DNA of 64,000 nucleotides from DATBJG01 sp963790545 (GCA_963790545.1 CAWBPA010000024.1:558001-622000); one strand, 5' to 3'; shown: positions 48,607 through 56,889, counted from the first letter of the stretch. Made by a program: numbers and translations. Notes: generated by a model not told the origin, from the sequence alone.

Positions 48607-49865
48607 ATTCCGGAGACATAGGTGACACTCGGTCCCTCTTGAGGAGGGGCCATGCCTTGGAAGGAGTGTCACGTAATGGACGAGCGACTTCGTTTTGTGG
48701 CCCGCCTGCTGGAGGGCGAGACGATGGTGGCGCTATGCGAGGAGTTCGGGATTTCCCGGAAGACAGGCCACAAGATCTACCAGCGGTACCGGCAGATCGG
48801 GGTTCAGGGCCTCACCGATCGCAGCCGACGACCGCATCGCCACGCGAATCAGCTGCCGATGGTGGTCGAGAAGACGATCGTGAAGATCAAGCGGGAGTAT
48901 CCCAGCTGGGGGGCCCCCAAGATCCGCGAGCGGCTCCGGCAGCGCTGGCCCGAGGTCCACTGTCCCGCCATCAGCACGGTGCATGCGGTCCTCGACCGTC
49001 ACGGGCTCGTGACCCGACGGTCGCGGCGATCACGCCGACGCCTCACGGGGACGCCGCTCTCCTGGCCGGCGGCCCCCAATCGACTCTGGTGCGCCGACTA
49101 CAAGGGCGAATTCCTGCTCGGCAACCGGCGGTACTGCTATCCGCTGACGATCACCGACTTCGCCAGCCGCTATCTGCTTGCGTGCGAGGCCCTCTCGACA
49201 ACCAAGGAACGCTACGCCTTCACCGTCTTCGAGCGCGCATTTCAAGAGTACGGGCTCCCCGAGGCCATTCGCACGGACAACGGCGTGCCCTTCGCCTCCG
49301 CGCACGCGTTGTACGGGTTGAGCAAACTGGCCGTCTGGTGGCTCCGCCTCGGCATCGGCCTCGAGCGGATTGCGCCGGGGCATCCTGAGCAGAATGGCCG
49401 GCACGAGCGCCTGCACCTCACCTTGAAGACCGACGCGACACGCCCGCCGTCCACGAATGTCCTTCAGCAGCAGGCCCGCTTCGATACCTTCGTCCACCAG
49501 TTCAACCACGAACGGCCGCACCAGGCGCTCGAGATGGCCACGCCCGCCAGCCGCTATCAGCCCTCCGCTCGCGTTTATCAGGGCCTCGAGGAGCTCGAGT
49601 ATCCGCGTCACGACTGGACCGCCGTGATTACCACCTGCGGACGCATCTGCTACCAGCGACGCAAGGTCAACGTGAGTCAGGTGTTTGCCGGCCAAAAGGT
49701 CGGCGTCAAACAGACCGACGACCACATCTGGCTCGTGACCTTCATGGACTATGACTTGGGGTATTTCGACGATGAGACGTGCCGCCTCGAACCGATCGAT
49801 AATCCGTTCGGTTCGAAACTGTTACCCATGTCTCCGGAATAGGGTGTCACCCATGTCTCCGGAAT
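48607..49865 (+). mobile_element. IS481-family insertion sequence with duplicated terminal repeats
   Basis: The ends carry a 22-bp inverted repeat (ATTCCGGAGACATAGGTGAC at 48607, completed by AC; its counterpart at 49844-49865 differs by one base). Each end also has a second, related copy: 49819-49840 inside the right end and a degenerate one at 48582-48603 outside the left end. One transposase gene fills the interior. The right end is 15 bases from the 3' end of tRNA-Thr. A target duplication cannot be identified by eye. Confidence 0.75.
48652..49842 (+). CDS. IS481-family DDE transposase
   Basis: The 396-aa protein has an N-terminal helix-turn-helix (MVALCEEFGISRKTGHKIYQ) and second HTH, then an rve integrase core: LWCADYKGEFLLGNRRYCYP with the first Asp, EAIRTDNGVPFAS with the second, and HPEQNGRHERLHLTLK with the Glu. 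A C-terminal block with VNVSQVFAGQKVGVKQ follows. All catalytic residues are present and the gene is uninterrupted, so the element may be active. A strong ribosome site (GAGGAGG) precedes the ATG. The last codons lie inside the inner right-end repeat. Confidence 0.93.
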   Translation: MPWKECHVMDERLRFVARLLEGETMVALCEEFGISRKTGHKIYQRYRQIGVQGLTDRSRRPHRHANQLPMVVEKTIVKIKREYPSWGAPKIRERLRQRWPEVHCPAISTVHAVLDRHGLVTRRSRRSRRRLTGTPLSWPAAPNRLWCADYKGEFLLGNRRYCYPLTITDFASRYLLACEALSTTKERYAFTVFERAFQEYGLPEAIRTDNGVPFASAHALYGLSKLAVWWLRLGIGLERIAPGHPEQNGRHERLHLTLKTDATRPPSTNVLQQQARFDTFVHQFNHERPHQALEMATPASRYQPSARVYQGLEELEYPRHDWTAVITTCGRICYQRRKVNVSQVFAGQKVGVKQTDDHIWLVTFMDYDLGYFDDETCRLEPIDNPFGSKLLPMSPE

Positions 49866-49880
49866 GGACCAGGGTGAATC

Positions 49881-49956
49881 TGGAGCCGGCGGTCGGACTT
49901 GAACCGACGACCTGCTGATTACGAATCAGCTGCTCTACCAACTGAGCTACGCCGGC
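49881..49956 (-). tRNA. tRNA-Thr (anticodon CGT)
   Basis: Read on the minus strand, the acceptor GCCGGCG pairs with CGCCGGC. The D-arm (GCTCAGTTGGTAGAGC), anticodon arm GCTGA-TTCGTAA-TCAGC and T-arm GTCGG-TTCAAGT-CCGAC are complete. The anticodon is CGT, reading ACG. The discriminator T and CCA are encoded (TCCA). Length 76 nt. Confidence 0.97.
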
Positions 49957-50023
49957 CTAAGGTGGGAGTCTCGACGCAAAGAAACAGCCATGTTAGCACA
50001 GGCCAGCGCGGCCAAGGACCGGC

Positions 50024-50167
50024 CTACCGCGAGGTCGATGCGTTTGAATCGCGTGCCCGATGCAAGCGTTGAAGCACGTATGCGACAAAGAGACTCACAA
50101 GAATCAGGCCGGCGCCCTGCCACTGTTCCAGAGCCGCCACGATCTCACCGTTCATCACGTCGTTCAT
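50024..50167 (-). CDS. Small single-helix membrane protein
   Basis: The 47-aa product begins MNDVMNGEIVAALEQWQGAG and has one membrane helix (GLILVSLFVAYVLQRL) with a basic C-terminus. It lies 33 bases downstream of the secreted-protein gene on the same strand. Signal strength is modest; it could be a short accessory protein. Confidence 0.4.
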   Translation of the reverse strand: MNDVMNGEIVAALEQWQGAGLILVSLFVAYVLQRLHRARDSNASTSR

Positions 50168-50200
50168 GCCGCTGCTCCGTCTCACACAGGGGTTCTCAGC

Positions 50201-51280
50201 TTATCGCTCGCGCTCCCCTTCCGCGGCCGTGGGGATATCGCGGATGGTCGTGCGGCGGCCCTCTGTGACGGCGCGTTCGTCGGCTCTGGCTGCGCTGAGA
50301 ATGTTCGCCATGGCGCGATTCCCCTCGTGGCAGGCGTACTCCATGATCTGCTCGCTGGGGTTCTGCGTCAGCGGCATCGCAAAAGTCCAGGATCGCGTCC
50401 AGGTCGTGGGATCGACGACCTCGACCGACCATTCGATTCGGTCCGGCGCCACGCGCGTGAAGCGCTCGACGAGACGCAACGTGTCGGGATTGGCTCCCCG
50501 GTACACGCTTTCGTTCCTGAAATTTGTCGTCTCGACGACGAGCGTATTACCGTCCCAGCGGCCCCGTGCATCGCCCATGTGCTGGCGGATGGTGCCACCC
50601 GCGTGCGGGCTTCCACTCAAGGGGATGATGCGTGTTTCGTGCACCATTTCGTACCGAATCGCGACGTATCCTGGTGTCTGCAGGATCTGATACGAATTGC
50701 CGTAGATCGCCGGCATCATGGACCCTGGCAAGCCCCGCGTGAGACACCGATCGTACAAGCTGCGATCTTCCCACGAGTCGGCGGACCCGCGCCCACGCCG
50801 AGCTGCCTGGCGAGCCGCGGTTCGTTGCTGAGCCTCCGCCGTGGTTGGAGGAATCTTGCCGTCGGCGGGATCGACGACGAACCACGGGCGACTGCCACGA
50901 GTGACTTCGAACTGATCCTGCCAGTGCAACGGTCCCCCGAGATTGCCCGCCGGATCGCCGCCAGCCAGCGTGACGCTCAACAACACCCGGTCCTGGCGGT
51001 CCTGGACGATCTCAGCCAGCTCGGCGCCCTTGATTTCCTCGATGCGCCGCCCCGCAAATTCGTCCGGACGTTCGAACGGTGTGCCCTGCTCGTACTTGTT
51101 CGTGTAAATACCCTGGAGATCCGGATCGCCCCAGGACGTGCGCGGCGCTGTCCAGCTGCCCGTCGCGGTCGCAGCGCGCGCCGTGACGGTCGGCGACTGA
51201 GCCGCCACGCGCACAGTCGTCAGAGATGCCGCCGCGATCACGACTCCCGCGCACAATGGGACGAGGCATCTTCGCGTCAT
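50201..51280 (-). CDS. Secreted protein of unknown function, intact paralogue of the 14045 gene
   Basis: The 359-aa product has a signal peptide (CLVPLCAGVVIAAASLTTVR) and the blocks WTAPRTSWGDPDLQGIYTN, PFERPDEFAGRRIEEI, RPWFVVDPADGKIPP, SLYDRCLTRGLPGSMMP, DARGRWDGNTLVVETTNFRN and PTTWTRSWTFAMPL, ending with a Cys-His-Glu-Gly (ACHEGN). The start at 51280 has AAGGAG upstream. It is the uninterrupted reference for the frame-broken copy at 14045. Function is unknown; the conserved CHEG near the end may bind metal. Confidence 0.82.
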   Translation of the reverse strand: MTRRCLVPLCAGVVIAAASLTTVRVAAQSPTVTARAATATGSWTAPRTSWGDPDLQGIYTNKYEQGTPFERPDEFAGRRIEEIKGAELAEIVQDRQDRVLLSVTLAGGDPAGNLGGPLHWQDQFEVTRGSRPWFVVDPADGKIPPTTAEAQQRTAARQAARRGRGSADSWEDRSLYDRCLTRGLPGSMMPAIYGNSYQILQTPGYVAIRYEMVHETRIIPLSGSPHAGGTIRQHMGDARGRWDGNTLVVETTNFRNESVYRGANPDTLRLVERFTRVAPDRIEWSVEVVDPTTWTRSWTFAMPLTQNPSEQIMEYACHEGNRAMANILSAARADERAVTEGRRTTIRDIPTAAEGERER

Positions 51281-51306
51281 CGGGATCTCCTTCACTGATA
51301 ACTACT

Positions 51307-51771
51307 TTACGATTTCCGATACAACAGCGTTTGACGATTCCTGCCCATCGATCTCTCGATGGTCAGCACATTTCCAGCGACACCATAGACGTCTTTGACT
51401 TCGACGCTCATGTCTCCGTTTGGTCCAGGGATGCTGCGCCTCGTCGTCACGACGAGCTTGTCTCCTTCCCACGCCGCCCTGGCCTTTGTCTCCCAGCCCA
51501 GCGGACCGGGCACCGCGTTCTCAGTGCCGTCCAGCTTGTAGACCGAGGTTTGCGTCGTTCGCGCCGATCCCGTGTCGGTGTCGATCGTAACCGCTTCACG
51601 CGACACCTTGATCACCATCGTCGTGGCGATCGGGATGCCGGGAACACCACCGCGTCCGCTGCCGGTGTCCTCGGCTTTCCAAGTGCCTGCTAACTCCACG
51701 TTTCCCTGCGCCGATGTGTGCGCAGGCAGGAACAGTCCGAAGATCAACGTCGCGATGAACGCGTGTTTCAT
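51307..51771 (-). CDS. Exported small beta-rich protein
   Basis: The 154-aa product has a signal peptide (AFIATLIFGLFLPAHTSAQG) and a lipocalin-like start ELAGTWKAEDTG, then MVIKVSREAVTIDTDTG, TKARAAWEGDKLVVTTR and LTIERSMGRNRQTLLYRKS. The pattern is that of small secreted beta-barrel proteins common in Acidobacteria. It lies 26 bases upstream of the secreted paralogue gene on the same strand, so they may form an operon. An alternative start is 51777. Confidence 0.65.
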   Translation of the reverse strand: MKHAFIATLIFGLFLPAHTSAQGNVELAGTWKAEDTGSGRGGVPGIPIATTMVIKVSREAVTIDTDTGSARTTQTSVYKLDGTENAVPGPLGWETKARAAWEGDKLVVTTRRSIPGPNGDMSVEVKDVYGVAGNVLTIERSMGRNRQTLLYRKS

Positions 51772-51837
51772 GATCATTGACCTGGCCGAGCCAGGGCGCG
51801 TGATTTGTTTGATCGAATTATACAAGAGGGAGCCAGT

Positions 51838-51928
51838 GCCGGACCCAAAGGGTCCGGCCTACGTACAGGCAGCCGCCGGACCTAAGGGTCCGGCCTACGT
51901 ACATTCAGGGCGGACCTTCAGGTCCGCC
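51838..51928. repeat. Left REP cluster of the RAYT gene
   Basis: Three palindromes occur in a row: GCCGGACCCAAAGGGTCCGG at 51838 (plus C), GCCGGACCTAAGGGTCCGGC at 51875-51894, and GGCGGACCTTCAGGTCCGCC at 51909-51928. The first two are each followed by CTACGTAC, so on the minus strand GTAG stands at the stem foot. Confidence 0.85.
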
Positions 51929-51973
51929 GACGATCCAACAGGCGCGGTACGTCAATTGCTCGGTGTAACTACC

Positions 51974-52465
51974 GTGTCGCGTCCGCCACGCGTCGTCGGG
52001 TTTGCTTATACCGGCCCGTATCGCTATCTCATTACATCCTCCACACATCTTCGTCGTCCGGTTCTTGGCGATGACGGAGCGGCCGCCCAGACGCTCGAGC
52101 AATTTCGTCTCACAGCGACTGAGGATCAGTTTGCGATTATTGCGTACTGCCTGATGCCTGATCACCTTCATATGCTGGTCGAAGGTCTCACCGATCGGTC
52201 TGATCTTCGGCGGTTCATCCGTGTCGCGAAACAACGATCCGGCAATCGATATTCCACGCGATCGGCAGCGCGGCTCTGGCAGGAGGGATACCACGATCGC
52301 GTCCTCAGACCAGATGATGACGTCCGGGTATTTGCGCGATATGTCCTGGAGAATCCGGTCCGTGCGGGTCTTGTAGACGCCGTCGGCAATTACAAACATG
52401 CCGGGTCAGATGTATGGTCGATAGCGGAGATTCTCCAGGATCTGCCGGACCGCCGGACCCAATAG
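51974..52465 (+). CDS. REP-associated tyrosine transposase (RAYT, IS200/Y1 fold)
   Basis: The 163-aa product has the Y1/HUH pattern: YTGPYRYLITSSTHLRR, the HUH motif in YCLMPDHLHMLVEG, LWQEGYHDRVLRPDDDVRVF and ARYVLENPVRAGLVDAVGNY. RAYTs are single-copy domesticated transposases that move or process REP palindromes. Both flanks carry matching REP clusters. The start is taken at the GTG at 51974. It ends just before the right REP block. Confidence 0.9.
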   Translation: MSRPPRVVGFAYTGPYRYLITSSTHLRRPVLGDDGAAAQTLEQFRLTATEDQFAIIAYCLMPDHLHMLVEGLTDRSDLRRFIRVAKQRSGNRYSTRSAARLWQEGYHDRVLRPDDDVRVFARYVLENPVRAGLVDAVGNYKHAGSDVWSIAEILQDLPDRRTQ

Positions 52466-52554
52466 GGTCCGGCCTACGTACAGGTCCAGTACGTAGGGCG
52501 GACCTTCAGGTCCGCCGGTCAGCTTGCCGGACCCAAAGGGTCCGGCCTACGTAC
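52452..52554. repeat. Right REP cluster of the RAYT gene
   Basis: Three palindromes: GCCGGACCCAATAGGGTCCG at 52452 (with GC), GGCGGACCTTCAGGTCCGCC at 52497-52516 directly preceded by GTAG, and GCCGGACCCAAAGGGTCCGG at 52526 (plus C). CTACGTAC follows the first and third. Orientation of the middle one is opposite to its neighbours. Confidence 0.85.
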
Positions 52555-52567
52555 TGTACGGACGGCT

Positions 52568-54379
52568 TCAGCGGATCGCCGAGAGGATCCGTTCGAGCAC
52601 CCGATCGGCACTTTCTTCGACGGGCTGCTTCACCACGTCAACGACGAGATCCGGCTGTTGAGGCGGTTCGTACGCGATGGTGGCATTCTGCAGCGGCGTC
52701 TCCAGATACACTTCGCAGAACGGTGCCCCTTCCCCGCCGGCTTGGACGATTTCCCGAGCGCGCTGCCGATCTTCGCGACGACGTGACGTAAAGGTGGTGA
52801 TGCACACCACACCGGCCTCCGCGAAGAGCTTGGCAACCTCGGCCACGCGCCTGATGAGCTCCGTCCGGTCGGCAGCAGAGACTCCCAGATCGGCGGAAAG
52901 ACCCGATCGGAGGTTCTCGCCAAGGACAAAGACCTGTGTGCTTCGCTCGAACAAGTGTCGTTCGACAATTCGCGCGAGCGTGGCCTTTCCGCTGCCTGGG
53001 AGTCCCGTGAGCCAAATGACGGCTCCCCGATGGCCGTGTCGGAAATGACGTTCTCCTCGGACCACCTGCGTGAGATTGGCCGATGCATCAATGGCCACCG
53101 CCCGCTGCTCGGGGACGTCGACGATCGTGCCGCCGCCCGCGACGTCGAACCCATCGACCAGCACCAGCCGACCAGTCGTGGGAATTCGCTCGAACAGGTC
53201 CACTGCGACGGGCCGCCGGGTGTGAATCACCACCTTCGCGGCGTCGTTGGTGCGTACCGACGTGGCGCCGGGAATCGTCTGCACCGTGGAGGCGTCCACG
53301 ACTTCTTCAATGGCCTTGATCTCGCACTCGGTCTCCTGCGTCACCAGCTTCAACTTGTACCGTCGGCCCGTCGCGAGGGGCGTGCGTCCCAGCCAGAACA
53401 CCCGGGCGGTGAACTCGGTCGTGAGAGCCGGGGCGTTTGAGGCGTGACACGCGACCGCGCCACGCTCCACGAACAGCTGATCGGCCAGGGTAATGCCAAC
53501 CGGTTCACCCGCGCTCACGGCGCTGACGACGGGCGCATTCCAGCGTTCGATGGATCGGACCACACTCGACCGTCCCGAGGGCAGGAACAGGATCTGATCA
53601 CCGACGCTCACAGTGCCCGATTCGACCCGACCCGCAAGAATCCGTCGGTGGTCGAACCGATAGACGTCCTGGATCGGCAGCCGAAGCGCGTCGCTCACGA
53701 CCGTGCTGCGATCGGGAATCGCTTCGAACGCCTCGAGGACCGTCGGCCCGGTGAACCAGCTCAGCGCGTCACCGCGTTTCGCGATGTTGTCTCCCTGACG
53801 CGCCGAGATGGGGAGAATTTCAGACGCCTCGAGGCCGATGCCAGCCAGGAACTCGCGGTACTCGGCTGCGACGCGCCCGAACTCGTCGCGCGAGTACCCC
53901 ACGAGATCCATCTTGTTGACGAGCACGAGCGCCTTTCGCAGGCCAATCAGGCGCAGCAGATATCCGTGACGACGGCTCTGCTCCTGGACGCCCTCGCTGA
54001 CGTCGATCAGGATGACGGCCGCATCGGCGCGTGCGGCCCCGGTCACCATGTTCTTGACGAACTCCTTGTGACCGGGTGCGTCGATGATGACGTATTCGCG
54101 CGTCTTGGTGCGGAACCAGATTTGCGTGGTGTCGATCGTGATGTTCTGGTCGCGCTCGGCCTGCAGGGAGTCCATGAGGTTGGCGTACTCGAAGGGTACG
54201 CCCCTCCGCTGGGCGATTGCGACCAACTGCTCGTACTTGCCCTCAGGCAGCGACCCCGTGTCGTGAAACAGACGGCCGATGAGCGTGGATTTGCCGTGAT
54301 CCACATGGCCGACCACGACCAGGCGTAATTGACGACGTGACGAAGGAGCCGCTGGCTCTGATGTGTCGACGGGATTCAC
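52568..54379 (-). CDS. cysNC: Sulfate adenylyltransferase subunit 1 with C-terminal APS-kinase-like domain
   Basis: The 603-aa fusion has a GTPase part with VVVGHVDHGKST, DAPGHKEFVKNMVTGAARAD and LVNKMDLVGY, then beta-barrels, giving CysN, which drives ATP sulfurylase with CysD. From about residue 430 an APS-kinase-like domain follows with GLPGSGKATLARIVER, LGENLRSGLSADLGVS and RRVAEVAKLFAEAGVV. It lacks the usual catalytic Asp motif DGDN and the entire lid segment (RDPKGLYxKA...), so the kinase part is probably inactive. The GTG at 54379 starts eight bases after the cysD stop. Confidence 0.88.
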   Translation of the reverse strand: MNPVDTSEPAAPSSRRQLRLVVVGHVDHGKSTLIGRLFHDTGSLPEGKYEQLVAIAQRRGVPFEYANLMDSLQAERDQNITIDTTQIWFRTKTREYVIIDAPGHKEFVKNMVTGAARADAAVILIDVSEGVQEQSRRHGYLLRLIGLRKALVLVNKMDLVGYSRDEFGRVAAEYREFLAGIGLEASEILPISARQGDNIAKRGDALSWFTGPTVLEAFEAIPDRSTVVSDALRLPIQDVYRFDHRRILAGRVESGTVSVGDQILFLPSGRSSVVRSIERWNAPVVSAVSAGEPVGITLADQLFVERGAVACHASNAPALTTEFTARVFWLGRTPLATGRRYKLKLVTQETECEIKAIEEVVDASTVQTIPGATSVRTNDAAKVVIHTRRPVAVDLFERIPTTGRLVLVDGFDVAGGGTIVDVPEQRAVAIDASANLTQVVRGERHFRHGHRGAVIWLTGLPGSGKATLARIVERHLFERSTQVFVLGENLRSGLSADLGVSAADRTELIRRVAEVAKLFAEAGVVCITTFTSRRREDRQRAREIVQAGGEGAPFCEVYLETPLQNATIAYEPPQQPDLVVDVVKQPVEESADRVLERILSAIR

Positions 54380-54386
54380 GGCGGCG

Positions 54387-55205
54387 TCACATGTAGCCGT
54401 CGCGTCTGAGTTTTTCAAAGGCGTCTTCGCTCTCTTGATCCTGCGCGCGTCCGGCGCGCTCGGGAACACGCGTGGCTCTGAGCTCCTCGATAATCTCGTG
54501 CACTGTCCGGGCCTTCGACGCAATCGACCCCGTGCACGGGGCGCACCCGAGCGACCGATACCGACGCCCCGTCCCGTCGTCGAAGTACAACGGGATCACT
54601 GGAATCTGTTCGCGCTCGATATACTCCCAGACGTTGAGCTCGGTCCAGTGCAGAAGCGGATGGATGCGGATGTGGGAACCCTGCGCAAAGTCGGTCTTGA
54701 ACTGATTCCAGAATTCGGGTGGCTGGTCGGAGGCATTCCATTCCATGCTTGCGTTGCGCGGAGAGAAATACCGCTCTTTCGCGCGGGTCGGGTCCTCATC
54801 GCGGCGAACCCCGACGACAATGCCTGTGTATTTGTATTGAGCGATCACATCTTGTAACGCGTCTTTCTTGAGCAGCGTGCAGCATTCGACCCGGGTCGCG
54901 CGGCCGTTCGGGTACGTCCGTCCCTCGGCCAGCACCGCCTCGTTCTTGCCGACCACCAGCTGCAGGTTCCACTCGCGAACCACGCGATCCCGGTACTCGA
55001 TCATCGACGGGATTTTGTATGTGGTATCGATGTGGACGAGCGGAAAGGGCACGTGTCCGAAAAACGCCTTCCTCGCGAGCCACAGCAGGGCCGTCGAGTC
55101 CTTGCCGATACTCCACAACATCGCAATGTTGTCGAACTTGGCGAAGGCCTCGCGGAGAATGAAGATTGACTCGCTCTCGAGTTCGTCCAGATGGTCACGC
55201 CGCAT
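54387..55205 (-). CDS. cysD: Sulfate adenylyltransferase subunit 2
   Basis: The 272-aa product has the PP-loop SIGKDST (residues 32-38), then LVHIDTTYKIPSMIEYRDR, RRDEDPTRAKERYFSPRN and a C-terminal RSLGCAPCTGSIASKARTV. This is a full-length CysD, which forms adenosine phosphosulfate from ATP and sulfate together with CysN. It is first in the cysD-cysNC operon. No cysH, cysI or cysJ gene is in the window. Confidence 0.95.
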   Translation of the reverse strand: MRRDHLDELESESIFILREAFAKFDNIAMLWSIGKDSTALLWLARKAFFGHVPFPLVHIDTTYKIPSMIEYRDRVVREWNLQLVVGKNEAVLAEGRTYPNGRATRVECCTLLKKDALQDVIAQYKYTGIVVGVRRDEDPTRAKERYFSPRNASMEWNASDQPPEFWNQFKTDFAQGSHIRIHPLLHWTELNVWEYIEREQIPVIPLYFDDGTGRRYRSLGCAPCTGSIASKARTVHEIIEELRATRVPERAGRAQDQESEDAFEKLRRDGYM

Positions 55206-55267
55206 GTAATCCTATTGATCTTACCGGTAAACTTACGTCGTTGGCTACCACCCCCGGCGCCGTATTC

Positions 55268-55344
55268 GTAGCGGCGGGTCTTCCGCCTTCGCATAAAGCT
55301 TCGGCGGACCACCGTAGCCTTGGCGAAGGTGGTTAGACCCGCCG
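55268..55344. repeat. Cloverleaf-like palindromic repeat with GTAG foot
   Basis: GTAG is followed by an outer 10-bp stem (CGGCGGGTCT / AGACCCGCCG). Inside it stand two further hairpins, CCGCC...GGCGG (55283-55307) and ACCACC...GGTGGT (55308-55333). ATTCGTAG occurs on both sides as a direct repeat. It lies in the divergent spacer between cysD and truA. Confidence 0.6.
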
Positions 55345-55381
55345 GGCCTCACCGCATTCGTAGAGCCGACAAGCGAGTGAC

Positions 55382-56182
55382 ATGCCCCGATACAGACTCC
55401 TCGTCGAATATGCCGGCACGCGGTACAGCGGCTGGCAGATCCAGAAGAACGCGCGCACGGTGCAGGGCGAGATCGACCGGGCCGTCCGCAGCGCCACACG
55501 CCAGAAGACATTCGAGCTGTATGGTTCGGGGCGCACCGATGCCGGCGTCCACGCGCTCGCGCAGGTCGCTCACCTCGACATCGCGACCACGCTGCCGCCC
55601 GAGAGTTTGCGTATGAAGATCAATGAGGAGCTACCGAGCGACATCAACATCCTGAACGTCACGAGTGTCCCGCACCGCTTTCATGCGCGCCACGATGCGG
55701 TTGCGCGCAGCTATCTCTATCAGATTGCCAAACGCAGGACGGCATTTGCCAAGGCCTTCGTCTGGTGGGTCAAGGAGCCGATGGACATCGCTCAGATGCG
55801 TCGCACGGTCCCCGTGTTCAGCGGCATGCAGGATTTCCGCGCCTTTACAGACGACGATCCGGATCACAAATCGACGGCCGTCCTGATCGAGGGCATCGAG
55901 ATAGGTGAAGAGGGGGACCTTCTGCTGATCCGCGTGTCGGGGTCGCACTTCTTGTGGAAGATGGTGCGTCGTCTGGTGGGGGTCATGGTCGAAGCAGGCC
56001 GCCGGGGACTCACGCCGGACGAAGTTCGAGAATTCCTGAGCGGCTCCTCGGACGCTCCTGCGCGACTGACCGCGCCGGCATCGGGGCTGTTTCTCGAACG
56101 CGTGTTCTACGAAGGTGAGCCGCGCACGTTTCCGCTCAGAGCCGCGATTCCGGTGGGCTTTCCAACTCCAACGCGTCGGTGA
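55382..56182 (+). CDS. truA: tRNA pseudouridine synthase A
   Basis: The 266-aa enzyme has YRLLVEYAGTRYSGWQIQ at the N-terminus, the catalytic Asp in GSGRTDAGVHA (D53), FHARHDAVARSYLYQI and SHFLWKMVRRLVG. It modifies positions 38-40 of the tRNA anticodon stem-loop. Uninterrupted. No ribosome site is visible. Its last 47 bases overlap, tail to tail, the coding end of the next gene on the other strand. Confidence 0.96.
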   Translation: MPRYRLLVEYAGTRYSGWQIQKNARTVQGEIDRAVRSATRQKTFELYGSGRTDAGVHALAQVAHLDIATTLPPESLRMKINEELPSDINILNVTSVPHRFHARHDAVARSYLYQIAKRRTAFAKAFVWWVKEPMDIAQMRRTVPVFSGMQDFRAFTDDDPDHKSTAVLIEGIEIGEEGDLLLIRVSGSHFLWKMVRRLVGVMVEAGRRGLTPDEVREFLSGSSDAPARLTAPASGLFLERVFYEGEPRTFPLRAAIPVGFPTPTRR

Positions 56183-56837
56183 GAAACTCCACCAGCGGAT
56201 TCATGCGGCTGCAGGCTGATGCAAACTCGGCCAGGAATCCTGGCGCACAGACGCGGCGATCGGACAGCGTGACCACGCTCAGGAAATCCTTGCGCTTGAG
56301 ATCGTCAATAAACGGATGCTCAGGATCGTAGCCGCGAGGCGTCGTCCGGAGACTCTCACCGCTGTTTACAATCCCCGTTCGCCGGACACGAGCCCAGTCA
56401 GCCGGACGGTCCACGATCGCGTTGCGCACGGCGCGCAGCGTGGGCGCGTCCGGGTGCCACAAACCGGCACCCGCAAAGCAGCCTCCCGGCTCGAGATGAA
56501 GATAGTAGACGGGCGCGTGCACTCGTTTGTCGCGTCCGACCTGCCTGTGGGGGAAATGGATGCCGACGTGCGTTTTATAAGGGCGCTTATCGGACGAAAA
56601 GCGGGTGTCGCGATAGATACGAAAGAGCGACCCGCCGGTCGCCTTGGGAATGGCCGCAAAGCTGGGTGCGAAGCGCTGCAGATGCGGTCCGAAATCGGTA
56701 ATGAACCGCAGGCTCGGGTCGCGCACGTCACGTTCGTACTGCTCCTTATGAGCCAGAAACCACTCCCGGTTGTTGTGGCGCTTCACGGCCTTGAGAAATC
56801 GGAATAATTGCACCGAAAAATGCGGCTGTTTTCCCAT
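56136..56837 (-). CDS. DUF2461 family protein
   Basis: The 233-aa product has the DUF2461 pattern: FRFLKAVKRHNNREWFLAHK, GSLFRIYRDTRFSSDKRPYK, HVGIHFPHRQ and YYLHLEPGGCFAGAGLW. Function is unknown. The stop lies inside truA, giving a 47-base convergent coding overlap. The ATG at 56837 is only 52 bases from the divergent receiver-protein start. Confidence 0.9.
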   Translation of the reverse strand: MGKQPHFSVQLFRFLKAVKRHNNREWFLAHKEQYERDVRDPSLRFITDFGPHLQRFAPSFAAIPKATGGSLFRIYRDTRFSSDKRPYKTHVGIHFPHRQVGRDKRVHAPVYYLHLEPGGCFAGAGLWHPDAPTLRAVRNAIVDRPADWARVRRTGIVNSGESLRTTPRGYDPEHPFIDDLKRKDFLSVVTLSDRRVCAPGFLAEFASACSRMNPLVEFLTDALELESPPESRL

Positions 56838-56889
56838 GCTGTCGTCTTCGGGCCTACAAACCCGGGGGGTAGCGGCCGAAACTATCAGC

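Noticed and set aside
48582..49956. A genomic island integrated at tRNA-Thr
   Set aside because: There is no integrase gene or repeated tRNA 3' end; only a single IS lies beside the tRNA.
51838..52554. A short CRISPR-like array
   Set aside because: The repeats are palindromes of two classes with irregular spacing and flank a RAYT gene; there are no uniform spacers or cas genes.
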